Assembly: GCF_000828715.1 (NCBI RefSeq)
Contig: NZ_AP014583.1
Span: 3,284,001 to 3,348,000 of the forward strand
DNA length: 64,000 nucleotides
Origin: Winogradskyella sp. PG-2
GTDB lineage: Bacteria; Bacteroidota; Bacteroidia; Flavobacteriales; Flavobacteriaceae
Reading direction: 5' to 3'
The first letter of the stretch is position 1, and every line of letters begins with the position of its first letter. The notes under the pieces were generated by a model that was given only the letters and a program-made list of their open reading frames with translations, did not search any database and had not been told where the DNA came from. This document shows positions 9,317 through 17,548 of this stretch, piece by piece. The position numbers were made by a program, and so were the translations under genes.

Positions 9317-10866
9317 TGCGTCAACTCTATTTTCTTTTTGTATTGCCAGTTTTATTTTGTTTTTCCTGCGCTAATGAAAGCCTTGAACTAGATATTTTAA
9401 TACTAAATGGAACTGTTTATGATGGTTCTAGTTTACAAGCTTCAAACCAATCAATCGGAATAAAGGATGATAAAATTGTTTATTTTGGTAATGGTACAAC
9501 GACTAACTTCATTGCGCAAAAAACAATTGATGCTACAGGCTTAATTGTTTCACCAGGTTTTATTGATCCTCATACACATGCAGATAGAGAGTTAAAAGAC
9601 AAAGAAACATCTTATAACCTACCCTTTTTGTTTCAAGGCATAACGACTGTTGTTGTTGGTAATGATGGTGATAGTTTTTATCCTACTTCAGATTATAAAA
9701 ACTTATATGAGTCAAATGGTATAGGAACAAATGCTTTACTATTATTTGGACATGGCACCATTCGCGAACAGGTTATGGGTAAAAGTGATAGAAAAGTAAC
9801 ATCAAAAGATATTGCAAAAATGAAAGCTTTGGCACAACAAGAAATGAATGCTGGAGCTTTTGGAATGTCAACAGGTTTATTTTATGCACCTGGAAGTTAT
9901 TCTAATACAGAAGATGTTATTGCTTTAGCACAAACCGTTTCTGAAAATGATGGTATTTATGACACACATTTAAGAGATGAAAGTTCGTATACAGTAGGCT
10001 TAATTCCTGCAATAGAAGAGGCTATAGAAATTGGTAGGCAAGCGAAACTGCCAATTCATATTTCACATATTAAATGTTTAGGTGTTGATGTTTGGCACCA
10101 GAGTGATTCTATACTAAAGCTTATCGAAAGTGCCCAAAACGAAGGTATAGAAGTTACAGCAAATCAATATCCATATGATGCTTCTGCTACAGGATTAAAA
10201 TCTGCTGTTGCACCACGTTGGGCTGAAAGTGGAGGTAAAGATTCTCTTTTAATAAGGTATAATACTAAAGACTTGAAACAAAGAATCCTTGCGGATACAA
10301 AAAATAATATAACGAGAAGAGGAGGACCAGACAAATTGTTAATTGTAAAATCTGAAGATTCAGCTTTTGTTGGAAAAACACTTTTAGAAATATCTCAATT
10401 GCTAAATACCTCACCAGAAGAAGCAGTTTATATAGCTTTGAATAGCGGTTATGTTCGTGTAGCTTCATTTAATATGAATACAAAAGATATTCATAATTTT
10501 ATGAAACAATCATGGGTTGTTACAGGTTCTGATGGTAATACAGGGCATCCAAGGAAGTATGGCTCATTTCCTAGAAAGTATCATAAATATGTGAAGGAGG
10601 ATAAGGTTATTGATATAGCAACTTTTATAAATAATAGCACGTCTAAAACAGCAAAGATTTTTAAAATTAAAAATAGAGGAAAATTGCAAAAAGGCAATTT
10701 CGCAGACATTATTATTTTTAATCCTAAGACTTTTAAAGATGTAGCAGATTACAAAGATGCATTTCAGCTTTCTCAAGGCTTAGAGTATAGTATTATTAAT
10801 GGGAGAATTTCTATTGATAATGGTATTTATAATAATGAATTAAATGGATGCGTATTAAAAAAATAG
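9316..10866 (+). CDS. D-aminoacylase/N-acyl-D-amino-acid deacylase-like amidohydrolase, lipoprotein
   Basis: This is a 516-residue amidohydrolase-superfamily enzyme with a lipobox (LFCFSC, Cys about residue 18). H86-x-H88 in IDPHTHADRE binds the metal, and MSTGLFYAPGSY, ISHIKCLG and VTGSDGNTGHPRKYG are typical of the D-aminoacylase branch, which releases D-amino acids from N-acyl forms. The C-terminal KNRGKLQKGNFADIIIFNP segment is the usual closing strand of the composite domain. Coupling to the M14 carboxypeptidase suggests a periplasmic or surface pathway that trims peptides and then deacylates D-residues, for example from cell-wall material. That substrate is inference; dihydroorotase-like hydrolases are less likely. 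Confidence 0.82.
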   Translation: MRQLYFLFVLPVLFCFSCANESLELDILILNGTVYDGSSLQASNQSIGIKDDKIVYFGNGTTTNFIAQKTIDATGLIVSPGFIDPHTHADRELKDKETSYNLPFLFQGITTVVVGNDGDSFYPTSDYKNLYESNGIGTNALLLFGHGTIREQVMGKSDRKVTSKDIAKMKALAQQEMNAGAFGMSTGLFYAPGSYSNTEDVIALAQTVSENDGIYDTHLRDESSYTVGLIPAIEEAIEIGRQAKLPIHISHIKCLGVDVWHQSDSILKLIESAQNEGIEVTANQYPYDASATGLKSAVAPRWAESGGKDSLLIRYNTKDLKQRILADTKNNITRRGGPDKLLIVKSEDSAFVGKTLLEISQLLNTSPEEAVYIALNSGYVRVASFNMNTKDIHNFMKQSWVVTGSDGNTGHPRKYGSFPRKYHKYVKEDKVIDIATFINNSTSKTAKIFKIKNRGKLQKGNFADIIIFNPKTFKDVADYKDAFQLSQGLEYSIINGRISIDNGIYNNELNGCVLKK

Positions 10867-10969
10867 CTAAAGTTTTAAAGTCAAAAAACACTATTATATC
10901 TTCTTTTAGTAGAAACAAATATTTAACTTGTTGCCAATTTCTAACTAAGATATATTAATAACACCAACT

Positions 10970-12277
10970 ATGAAAAAACTAGCCTTACATTGGAAGATCA
11001 TAATAGGAATGATTCTAGGTATACTCTTCGGATTGGGTTTTACAACTTTTGAATCAGGCCCACAACTTATAGCGGACTGGATTAAACCTTTTGGAACCAT
11101 ATTTATTAATTCTTTAAAGTTAATTGCTATACCATTAATTCTTGCAGCTTTAATTAAAGGGATTTCAGATTTAAGAGATATTTCTAGTCTTTCAAAAATG
11201 GGATTGAGAACGATTGTAACATATATAATCACAACGATAATAGCTGTTTCCATTGGATTGTTTGTAGTTAGTACAATTCAACCGGGAGATTCTATTGAAG
11301 AAGATACCAGAAATGAGTTGATTGAAGCTTATGGAGGAGATGCTGAAGCTAAGCGACTTGCTGCCAAAAATCAGGAAGAAGCAGGTCCATTGCAGGCTTT
11401 AATAGATTTGGTACCTGATAATATTGTAAGTGCAGCCTCTAGTAATAGAAATATGTTACAAGTAATTTTCTTTGCTGTGTTTTTCGGTGTTGCTTTAATT
11501 CTTATTCCTGAAGAGAAGTCAAGAACAGTTAAAAACTTTTTTGATGGCCTCAATGAGGTTATACTAAAAATGGTAGACTTAATTATGCTGGCCGCACCTT
11601 ATGGAGTATTCGCTTTAATGGCAGCATTGGTAGTAGAAGCACCAAGTGCCGATTTATTTGCAGCTTTAGGTATGTATGCTATATGTGTAGTTTTAGGATT
11701 AGCATTAATGGTTGTATTTTATATTTTCTTAGTCAAATTATTCACTAAAAAATCACCTAGTTTTTTCTTAAATGGTATTGCACCTGCCCAATTACTTGCG
11801 TTTTCTACAAGTAGTAGTGCAGCAACATTACCAGTAACTATGGAAAGAGTTACTGAACATTTAGGTGTAGAAGAAGAGGTTTCAAGTTTTGTATTGCCAA
11901 TAGGTGCTACGATTAATATGGATGGAACTAGTTTATACCAAGCCGTTGCTGCAGTTTTTATTGCCCAAGCTTTTGGTATGGATCTTTCTTTCGGTACCCA
12001 ATTAGGTATTATTGCTACTGCAACCTTGGCTTCTATTGGTTCTGCAGCTGTTCCAGGAGCAGGAATGGTTATGCTCGTAGGTGTATTAGGTTATGCTGGG
12101 ATTCCGGAAGCAGGTCTGGCTCTAATATTTGCTGTAGATAGACCATTAGATATGTGTCGTACAATAATTAATGTTACTGGTGATGCTACAGTTTCAATGC
12201 TAGTTGCAAAGTCTCAAGATAAGTTGCATGAACCAAATCCTAAAAATTGGGATGACAATTATGATGATGTAAAATAA
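10970..12277 (+). CDS. Dicarboxylate/amino acid:cation symporter (GltP/DctA family)
   Basis: The 435-residue polytopic protein belongs to the DAACS family, which imports glutamate, aspartate or C4-dicarboxylates with Na+ or H+. It has about eight hydrophobic segments. The serine-rich re-entrant loop TSSSAATLPVT (about 278-288), TINMDGTSLYQA (about 313-324) and the C-terminal VDRPLDMCRTIINVTGDA carry the substrate and cation-binding residues. The Arg in the last motif (R-T-I-I-N-V-T-G-D) is the residue that in characterised transporters favours acidic amino acids. A 56-base gap separates it from the following ATP-grasp operon, so it may be co-transcribed, which would link glutamate uptake to that operon. 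Confidence 0.9.
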   Translation: MKKLALHWKIIIGMILGILFGLGFTTFESGPQLIADWIKPFGTIFINSLKLIAIPLILAALIKGISDLRDISSLSKMGLRTIVTYIITTIIAVSIGLFVVSTIQPGDSIEEDTRNELIEAYGGDAEAKRLAAKNQEEAGPLQALIDLVPDNIVSAASSNRNMLQVIFFAVFFGVALILIPEEKSRTVKNFFDGLNEVILKMVDLIMLAAPYGVFALMAALVVEAPSADLFAALGMYAICVVLGLALMVVFYIFLVKLFTKKSPSFFLNGIAPAQLLAFSTSSSAATLPVTMERVTEHLGVEEEVSSFVLPIGATINMDGTSLYQAVAAVFIAQAFGMDLSFGTQLGIIATATLASIGSAAVPGAGMVMLVGVLGYAGIPEAGLALIFAVDRPLDMCRTIINVTGDATVSMLVAKSQDKLHEPNPKNWDDNYDDVK

Positions 12278-12333
12278 TTTTCAAGACTCACAAAAACAAT
12301 TTAACTTTATATCATCAACCAAAATATAAAAGG

Positions 12334-13371
12334 ATGAATATTTGTTTTATAATGTATCCTTGGGAAGACATTGACCCAGAAAATGATACCAGTTTAGCTC
12401 TAATAAGAGAATGTGTTAAACGTAATCATGGTGTAGCTATGTGTACACCTGCTAATCTTACAATTAGAGATAGTGTAACCAATGCATTTTGCAATGTTAT
12501 TGGTCGCATGGAAAAAGCACCATCAACTTTAAAATCGTTTTATAATAAAGCAAAACTTAGAGAAGAAATGCTGCCTTTGGCTGGTTTTGATGCTATTTTC
12601 TTTAGAGCAAATCCTCCTTTAGATCCTTTAATGCTTAATTTTTTAGATTCTGTAAAAGATGATGTGTTTATCGTAAACTCATTGCAAGGGATGCGAGAAG
12701 CTAATAATAAGCTTTATACAGCAGCATTTGGTGATGCACATAGTAATATCATCCCAAATACGCATGTATCTAAGAATAAAAAATATTTGGTTCAGCAGAT
12801 TAAAGAATCTAAAGCAGACAAAATGATTTTAAAACCATTGAATGGTTTTGGAGGTTCTGGTGTGATTTTGATTGAAAAATCTGCAATGAATAATATCAAC
12901 TCACTTTTAGATTTTTATATTAGTGCTGGTGATGGTAAATCTAATTACGTAATACTACAAGATTATATAGAAGGAGCCGATCAAGGAGATGTTAGAATTC
13001 TATTGCTAAATGGCGAGCCTGTTGGTGCTATGAGGCGTATTCCAGGTTCTGATGATCATCGTTCTAATGTGTCTGCTGGTGGAAGCATAGCAAAGCATAC
13101 ATTAACAAAAGCAGAAAAAGCATTATGTAAACAAATTGGCCCAAAATTAGTTAAAGATGGACTTTACTTTGTTGGTATAGATGTTATTGGTGGAAAACTG
13201 GTTGAGGTTAATGTAATGTCACCAGGTGGAATTACATACATCAATAAAGTTTATAAAAATAAACGTAAAGTTGAAGAGAAAGTCATTGACTTCTTAGAAA
13301 GTAAAGTAATAGACCAATTACAAGCCTTTGATCGACGTGCGCGATTACGTAAAGCAGTTGATGAAGCTTAA
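12334..13371 (+). CDS. GshB-like ATP-grasp ligase (glutathione synthetase family)
   Basis: The 345-residue protein has the prokaryotic GshB layout. The N-terminal pre-ATP-grasp domain opens with CFIMYPWEDIDPENDTS. The ATP-grasp domain has KPLNGFGGSGV (about 168-178) for the ATP phosphates, DYIEGADQGDVRIL, and the Mg-binding FVGIDVIGGKLVEVNVMSPGG. The family joins a carboxylate to an amine through an acyl phosphate. The name glutathione synthetase should not be taken literally: no gamma-glutamylcysteine ligase is nearby, and the co-encoded enzymes suggest another dipeptide or amide product. It is the first gene of a five-gene operon, followed after 6 bases by the rhodanese. Confidence 0.88.
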   Translation: MNICFIMYPWEDIDPENDTSLALIRECVKRNHGVAMCTPANLTIRDSVTNAFCNVIGRMEKAPSTLKSFYNKAKLREEMLPLAGFDAIFFRANPPLDPLMLNFLDSVKDDVFIVNSLQGMREANNKLYTAAFGDAHSNIIPNTHVSKNKKYLVQQIKESKADKMILKPLNGFGGSGVILIEKSAMNNINSLLDFYISAGDGKSNYVILQDYIEGADQGDVRILLLNGEPVGAMRRIPGSDDHRSNVSAGGSIAKHTLTKAEKALCKQIGPKLVKDGLYFVGIDVIGGKLVEVNVMSPGGITYINKVYKNKRKVEEKVIDFLESKVIDQLQAFDRRARLRKAVDEA

Positions 13372-13377
13372 TATAAA

Positions 13378-14184
13378 ATGAAATTTACGCCTAACTTAAT
13401 TTCTGTGGAATGGCTCAATAAAAATATTGAGAATCCAGACATTATAATATTAGACGCTACAATTAATAAGGTCATAGATGCATCTTCTCAAAGAATTCCA
13501 AAAGCTAGATTCTTTGATATTAAGAAGAGGTTTAGTGATGTTAATGCACCATTTCCAAGCACATTACCAAGTGCAGAGCAATTTCAGAAAGAGGCTAGAG
13601 GTTTAGGAATAAATAAAGACTCATTAATTATTGTCTATGATGATAAAGGTATTTACTCTAGTGCCAGAGCATGGTGGTTATTTAAGACGTTTAGATTTAA
13701 AAATGTTGCCGTTCTAAATGGTGGTTTGCCACAATGGATACTTAACGCATTTAAAGTTGAAGCTTATTCTGATGCTGTTTTTCGGCATGGTAATTTCGAA
13801 GCTAAATACAATTCAGAATTCATGACCGATTTTGTGGGTGTCAATGAGTTTTCTAATAATAACGCAACTTTAATTATAGATGCACGCTCAGAAGAACGTT
13901 TTAATTGTTTAGTAGATGAACCAAGAGCAGGATTGCGACGTGGAACTATTCCGAACTCTACGAACTTACCTTATACAAGATTATTTAATGATTATTTAAT
14001 GAAACCTAAAACCGAACTTACAGTAATCTTTAATAATTTAGTAGATAATAAAGTGAAATTTGTATTTAGTTGTGGTTCTGGTATAACGGCTTGTATATTA
14101 GCTTTAGCAGCCACACTTTGTGACTATAAAAATCTTATTGTCTATGATGGATCATGGACTGAATATGGAACTCTAACAAAATAA
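13378..14184 (+). CDS. Two-domain rhodanese/3-mercaptopyruvate sulfurtransferase
   Basis: The 268-residue protein has two rhodanese domains. The inactive N-terminal one spans about 10-125, and the catalytic one about 150-268 with C232 in the loop CGSGITA. A CG[ST]G[VI]T loop is typical of 3-mercaptopyruvate sulfurtransferases rather than of thiosulfate rhodaneses (CRxGxT). SARAWWLFKTFRFKNVAVLNGG is the standard first-domain signature, split here by the residue count of the loop. It would transfer sulfane sulfur to thiols or cyanide in the cytoplasm. Its place inside the ATP-grasp operon, 6 bases after one gene and 1 base before the next, suggests sulfur handling linked to that pathway, though it may be a general enzyme. 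Confidence 0.87.
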   Translation: MKFTPNLISVEWLNKNIENPDIIILDATINKVIDASSQRIPKARFFDIKKRFSDVNAPFPSTLPSAEQFQKEARGLGINKDSLIIVYDDKGIYSSARAWWLFKTFRFKNVAVLNGGLPQWILNAFKVEAYSDAVFRHGNFEAKYNSEFMTDFVGVNEFSNNNATLIIDARSEERFNCLVDEPRAGLRRGTIPNSTNLPYTRLFNDYLMKPKTELTVIFNNLVDNKVKFVFSCGSGITACILALAATLCDYKNLIVYDGSWTEYGTLTK

Positions 14185-14185
14185 A

Positions 14186-14521
14186 ATGAAAACAATTGAC
14201 TGGACAAGGGATGAACTCGTAGCTTATATTTTATTATTCGCAGCACATTCAGATTTTAAAGAAGATAATCATGAGCGTAATGTGATTATTTCTAAAGTAG
14301 ATATGCAAACCTTTCAAGAAATTCACGATGAATTTGATAGCGATAATGATTATCAGGGCATTCAGAAAATTATGTTGAGTTTACGTCAACATGGTTATGA
14401 TAAGGATGATGTTGAAATTCTATTGGCAGATATTAAGGTTTTGTTTTTCTCTGATGGAGAATTTAACGTTAATGAGCAAAATATGCTAAGGTCACTAGAA
14501 CGTTTATTTAAAACTTTGTGA
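14186..14521 (+). CDS. TerB-like small helical protein
   Basis: This 111-residue cytoplasmic protein is acidic and predicted all-helical. The pattern of paired helices with DFKEDNHERNVI and FFSDGEFNVNEQNML, both of the form D/S-D-G/x-x-x-x-E that precedes a helix, resembles the metal-binding repeats of TerB/tellurite-resistance-like domains. I do not recognise a precise family and assign no enzymatic function. It sits in the middle of the operon, 1 base after the rhodanese and overlapping the next start (TGATG), so a regulatory or scaffolding role in the pathway is possible. Confidence 0.7.
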   Translation: MKTIDWTRDELVAYILLFAAHSDFKEDNHERNVIISKVDMQTFQEIHDEFDSDNDYQGIQKIMLSLRQHGYDKDDVEILLADIKVLFFSDGEFNVNEQNMLRSLERLFKTL

Positions 14522-15351
14522 TGCAACGATTATCAATAGATTCTATTATAGCGAAAATTAATGCTGAAGAAGCCTTTTATGCTGTATCAGATGATTATTC
14601 ATTTACACTTAAAATAGATAAGTATGTACCATATGCATGTGCTGCTGTACATGATGGTCATCAGTTTAGAAAAGACCTTTGGGACAATTGCGCACATACA
14701 GAATACGAAAGGTGGTACGAAGAAGATCCAGAAACCAAAAACATGGTAATTTCTCATCCAATTCTTATTGCAGGATGTGATTCTAGATTTGAATATGATT
14801 TAAATCGAGATCCTGAAAACGCTGTCTTTGAAACAGCTTGGGGAAAACAACTCTGGATGCAATCGTTACCAGAATCTGAAAAAGTAAAGAGTCTACAGAA
14901 ACATACCAACTTCTACAAAGTAGTACATGCTTTAATTTCTAAAATCGAAGACAAGTTTGGTGTATGCATTGTTTACGATATGCATAGCTACAATTGGAAA
15001 CGTTGGGATAGGGAAGTGCCAACATGGAATTTGGGTACATCTAACATAGATAATGATCGTTTTGGAGCACAGATTGAATCTTGGAGACAAGCTTTAGCTT
15101 CAATTAAATTGCCAAATGATATCAAACAGTCTGCAAAAATCAATGACACGTTTCAGGGAAATGGATATTTCTTAAAATATATTACTAATAACTTTAAGAA
15201 TACCTTAGTTTTGGCAACCGAAATTGCAAAAGTGTATTGCGATGAGTATAAGCAGATTAATTACCCAGAAGTAGTAGCAGCTGTAGAACAGCAATTAAAA
15301 GTGCTTTTGCCTCATCATGCAAACGAATTTTATAAGACCTATACTAACTAA
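14521..15351 (+). CDS. N-formylglutamate amidohydrolase family protein
   Basis: The 276-residue protein belongs to the N-formylglutamate amidohydrolase family (HutG-like), zinc enzymes that cleave N-formylglutamate to formate and glutamate. Visible signatures are the AAVHDGHQFR segment near residue 40, the central VCIVYDMHSYNW (about 150-160), the conserved TWNLGTSN and the late FQGNGYFLKY. No histidine-utilisation genes are nearby, so the substrate may instead be an N-acyl-glutamyl or peptide amide made by the operon's ATP-grasp ligase. I chose ATG 14521, which overlaps the previous stop by one base; a GTG at 14518 is an alternative. Its stop overlaps the next start (TAATG). Confidence 0.85.
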   Translation: MQRLSIDSIIAKINAEEAFYAVSDDYSFTLKIDKYVPYACAAVHDGHQFRKDLWDNCAHTEYERWYEEDPETKNMVISHPILIAGCDSRFEYDLNRDPENAVFETAWGKQLWMQSLPESEKVKSLQKHTNFYKVVHALISKIEDKFGVCIVYDMHSYNWKRWDREVPTWNLGTSNIDNDRFGAQIESWRQALASIKLPNDIKQSAKINDTFQGNGYFLKYITNNFKNTLVLATEIAKVYCDEYKQINYPEVVAAVEQQLKVLLPHHANEFYKTYTN

Positions 15352-16511
15352 TGTCCCAAATAAAAAAGACAGAAGAGTTTCAAGATTTATTTGATATTGA
15401 TTCCAACCTTAATCGATTGGTAAAGAATATTGAATTACTCAATTATATTAACCCGCTAAATATTGCTTCAGAAAAGAAGAGGTTTTATTCGTCTAAATAT
15501 AATTACGAACCTCAGTTTAAATATCCTAAGATGCGCTTTAATGGTTATAAGCTGCATCGCTTGTTTTTTTCTCAACGTTTAGAACGTATACAAGATGAAG
15601 ATATTAGGCAATTATATGAAGATATTATTTATGAGTATTCTGGTTTAATAGAATGCATAGAAACTATTGGGCAAGGCAGAAAATTTTATTTTAATAGCCT
15701 TAAGAGTTTCGGAACTCCAACGGAGAAGGATATAGAGAATGCTAAATTCATTTTACGTTTTGACGATTCTGAGTTTGACGAGGAAATGCTTCCTATGTAT
15801 AATGCTGATGAAGCTAAAGCGTATTTTGACACCTATTCTAAGCGCTATGATTTTAATTACAATATTAAGATATCTAATAATCTTTCTGCAGCGGCAATGG
15901 TGTTAAATAACACACAAACACTTGTCTTAAGAAAGAGTCATAAATACAGTTTAAATCAGCTTAAAGTATTGACCAACCACGAAATTGGTGTGCATATGGT
16001 GACTACTTTTAATGGTTTAGATCAACCATTAAAAGTGTTTTCAAACGGTTTTCCAAATAATGTTGAAACACAAGAAGGATTGGCTGTATATTCAGAATTT
16101 ATGAGTGGTTGTTTAACCATTGAGCGTTTAAAAGAATTAGCTTTTAGAGTTATTGCTGTAGATAGTTTAAATAAAGGCTATAGTTTTTCAGATACGTTTC
16201 ATTTATTACATAGTCAACACAAAATGAATAGAGACAAAGCTTTCGGAATTACATTACGTGTTCATAGAGGTGGCGGCTTTACAAAAGATCATTTGTATTT
16301 AAGAGGTTTAAAGAAAATTTATAAGCGCGCTCAAAAAGGCAAAGACCTTGGTGTTTTACTGACAGGTAAAGTCACAATGGACTATATTCCAACAATAAAG
16401 AAAATACAAGCTATAGGATTAGCAGTTGAGCCTAAGTTTTTTACTGACGCTTATGAAGAAAACAATAATACTAATCCTAATTTAGATTTTATTCTGAAGA
16501 GTTTAAAATAA
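15351..16511 (+). CDS. DUF1704 / QEGLA-motif HEXXXH metallopeptidase-like protein
   Basis: The 386-residue protein matches the family named flavohemoglobin expression-modulating QEGLA motif protein (DUF1704). It carries H210-E-I-G-V-H215, an HEXXXH zinc-binding site with one more residue between the histidines than the usual HEXXH, and Q241-E-G-L-A245 placed about 30 residues later, whose Glu is the probable third ligand. The animal members of this family (MATCAP) are tyrosine carboxypeptidases of tubulin, so a peptidase that removes a terminal residue is a reasonable expectation. It is the last gene of the operon; its stop codon lies at the edge of the palindromic element 16510-16632. No signal peptide is seen. 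Confidence 0.87.
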   Translation: MSQIKKTEEFQDLFDIDSNLNRLVKNIELLNYINPLNIASEKKRFYSSKYNYEPQFKYPKMRFNGYKLHRLFFSQRLERIQDEDIRQLYEDIIYEYSGLIECIETIGQGRKFYFNSLKSFGTPTEKDIENAKFILRFDDSEFDEEMLPMYNADEAKAYFDTYSKRYDFNYNIKISNNLSAAAMVLNNTQTLVLRKSHKYSLNQLKVLTNHEIGVHMVTTFNGLDQPLKVFSNGFPNNVETQEGLAVYSEFMSGCLTIERLKELAFRVIAVDSLNKGYSFSDTFHLLHSQHKMNRDKAFGITLRVHRGGGFTKDHLYLRGLKKIYKRAQKGKDLGVLLTGKVTMDYIPTIKKIQAIGLAVEPKFFTDAYEENNNTNPNLDFILKSLK

Positions 16512-16632
16512 CCTCAAAGCTAAATGCTTAAGTCTTTACTAATAAGAAGTTAGACTTGCTTCTTAATAGAATTCAATATATTCCTAACTAACTGAAACTA
16601 GGATTGAATTAACTTCACCTTACTTTGAGGTT
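16510..16632. repeat. 123-base folded palindromic element
   Basis: A perfect 10-base inverted repeat closes the element (AACCTCAAAG at 16510-16519, CTTTGAGGTT at 16623-16632). Inside are two further hairpins. The first is AAGTCT/AGACTT (16530-16535/16552-16557), with an overlapping alternative TAAGAAG/CTTCTTA (16543-16549/16559-16565). The second is AATTCAA/TTGAATT (16570-16576/16604-16610), continued by TCCTA/TAGGA (16582-16586/16599-16603). Together they give a three-way-junction shape. It starts inside the DUF1704 stop codon and ends before TTTTC. It could be a 3' UTR RNA structure, a terminator variant or a palindromic DNA repeat; I do not recognise a family. Confidence 0.6.
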
Positions 16633-16986
16633 TTCATTACTAACTGAGCTTAAAATCATTAACTTAAAAAAACTCAGAACTAAAATACTTTTAATGTAAG
16701 ACGTATAAAATCAATATTGAGTGTATTGGTTTTAAAGTTGAGTGAACTATACTGATTGATGAGTTTCAGGTTTTATGCATCTTATAGATGTTATTTACAC
16801 TTTTAAGTTTTAAAACAATTATATGTAGGTTTATATCGATTTTTTTTATTCAAAAGAGAATGACTTCTTATTTTTGGTATAACAAAATATATGCTATTAA
16901 CCAATTAATTATTTCCCTCAAATAATAATTGAAATCAAATTTTGTTTAGACTGCAATAGTTTTAAGTAAATAAGTTGTTAATTTTT
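16633..16986. other. Intergenic stretch without recognisable gene
   Basis: This is very AT-rich sequence between the folded element and the bidirectional terminator. It holds only a weak CTGAG/CTCAG inverted repeat (about 16643-16675). I see no open frame with coding character, tRNA or clear promoter. Confidence 0.5.
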
Positions 16987-17022
16987 AAAAAGCCTTTTAG
17001 AATGGATGCTAAAAGGCTTTTT
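16987..17022. terminator. Bidirectional Rho-independent terminator
   Basis: The perfect 14-base arms AAAAAGCCTTTTAG (16987-17000) and CTAAAAGGCTTTTT (17009-17022) flank an 8-base loop, with T tracts in both directions. It ends the minus-strand DCC gene 47 bases after its stop and would also stop any plus-strand transcript leaving the ATP-grasp operon. Confidence 0.9.
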
Positions 17023-17068
17023 CTATGGACATATATTTCCATTCAATATTTTAAAATTATAAAGATAC

Positions 17069-17491
17069 TTATTCTATAAACTTAGATTTTAATTCTGGTG
17101 TAGGTATCATGCAAGCATCTTTTTTACCGTACCACTTGTAACGATTTTTCGCCACATAATTATAAACCAAATTTCTTATAAATGTTGGCACAACAAAAAA
17201 GACTACCATTAAATTTGAAGGAAAGCCTAAATGCTTTGCTATATGTAAAGCTGCTGATGACTTATGTTTTAGATGATCAGATTTTGGATTATAAAGTAAT
17301 ATAGAATCCATTTTTTCTGTATTTATATCAAATTTATCTATAATGAATTCACCTATATCACTTTGTAGAGGTGCAAAAAGGAACTTATTTTTTTTATCCC
17401 GTTTTATAACATACAGTACACTGTTATTACAAAGGTTGCATACACCATCAAAGAGGATAAGTTGTTTGTTATGAGGTAAAATTTCTATCAC
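17069..17491 (-). CDS. DCC-family (DUF393) thiol-disulfide oxidoreductase-like protein
   Basis: The 140-residue protein opens with LILFDGVCNLCNNSVLYVIKR, split here as ILFDGVCNLC followed by NNSVLYVIKRD, the hallmark DGxCxLC of the DUF393/DCC family. The CxxC pair has a thioredoxin-like setting, but activity has rarely been shown. The C-terminal half keeps the family's PLQS..G and YNYVAKNRYKWYGK segments. It is probably cytoplasmic. A -7-like TATCTTTG lies only 5 bases before the GTG start at 17491, which would imply a leaderless transcript or a later start. MutS2 lies upstream with a 57-base gap on the same strand, so read-through from mutS2 is also possible. Confidence 0.88.
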   Translation of the reverse strand: MIEILPHNKQLILFDGVCNLCNNSVLYVIKRDKKNKFLFAPLQSDIGEFIIDKFDINTEKMDSILLYNPKSDHLKHKSSAALHIAKHLGFPSNLMVVFFVVPTFIRNLVYNYVAKNRYKWYGKKDACMIPTPELKSKFIE

Positions 17492-17548
17492 ATTACAAAG
17501 ATAATGTCTATTTAAATAAGGTCTTAATGATTAACAAGTAATTAGTAA

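Noticed and set aside
12334..13371. Glutathione biosynthesis locus
   Set aside because: Only a GshB-like ligase is present; no gamma-glutamylcysteine ligase is nearby, so a glutathione pathway is not supported.
16510..16632. Integron attC site
   Set aside because: The palindrome ends lack the GTTRRRY and RYYYAAC core sites (the 3' end reads GTTTTC), and no integrase is near.
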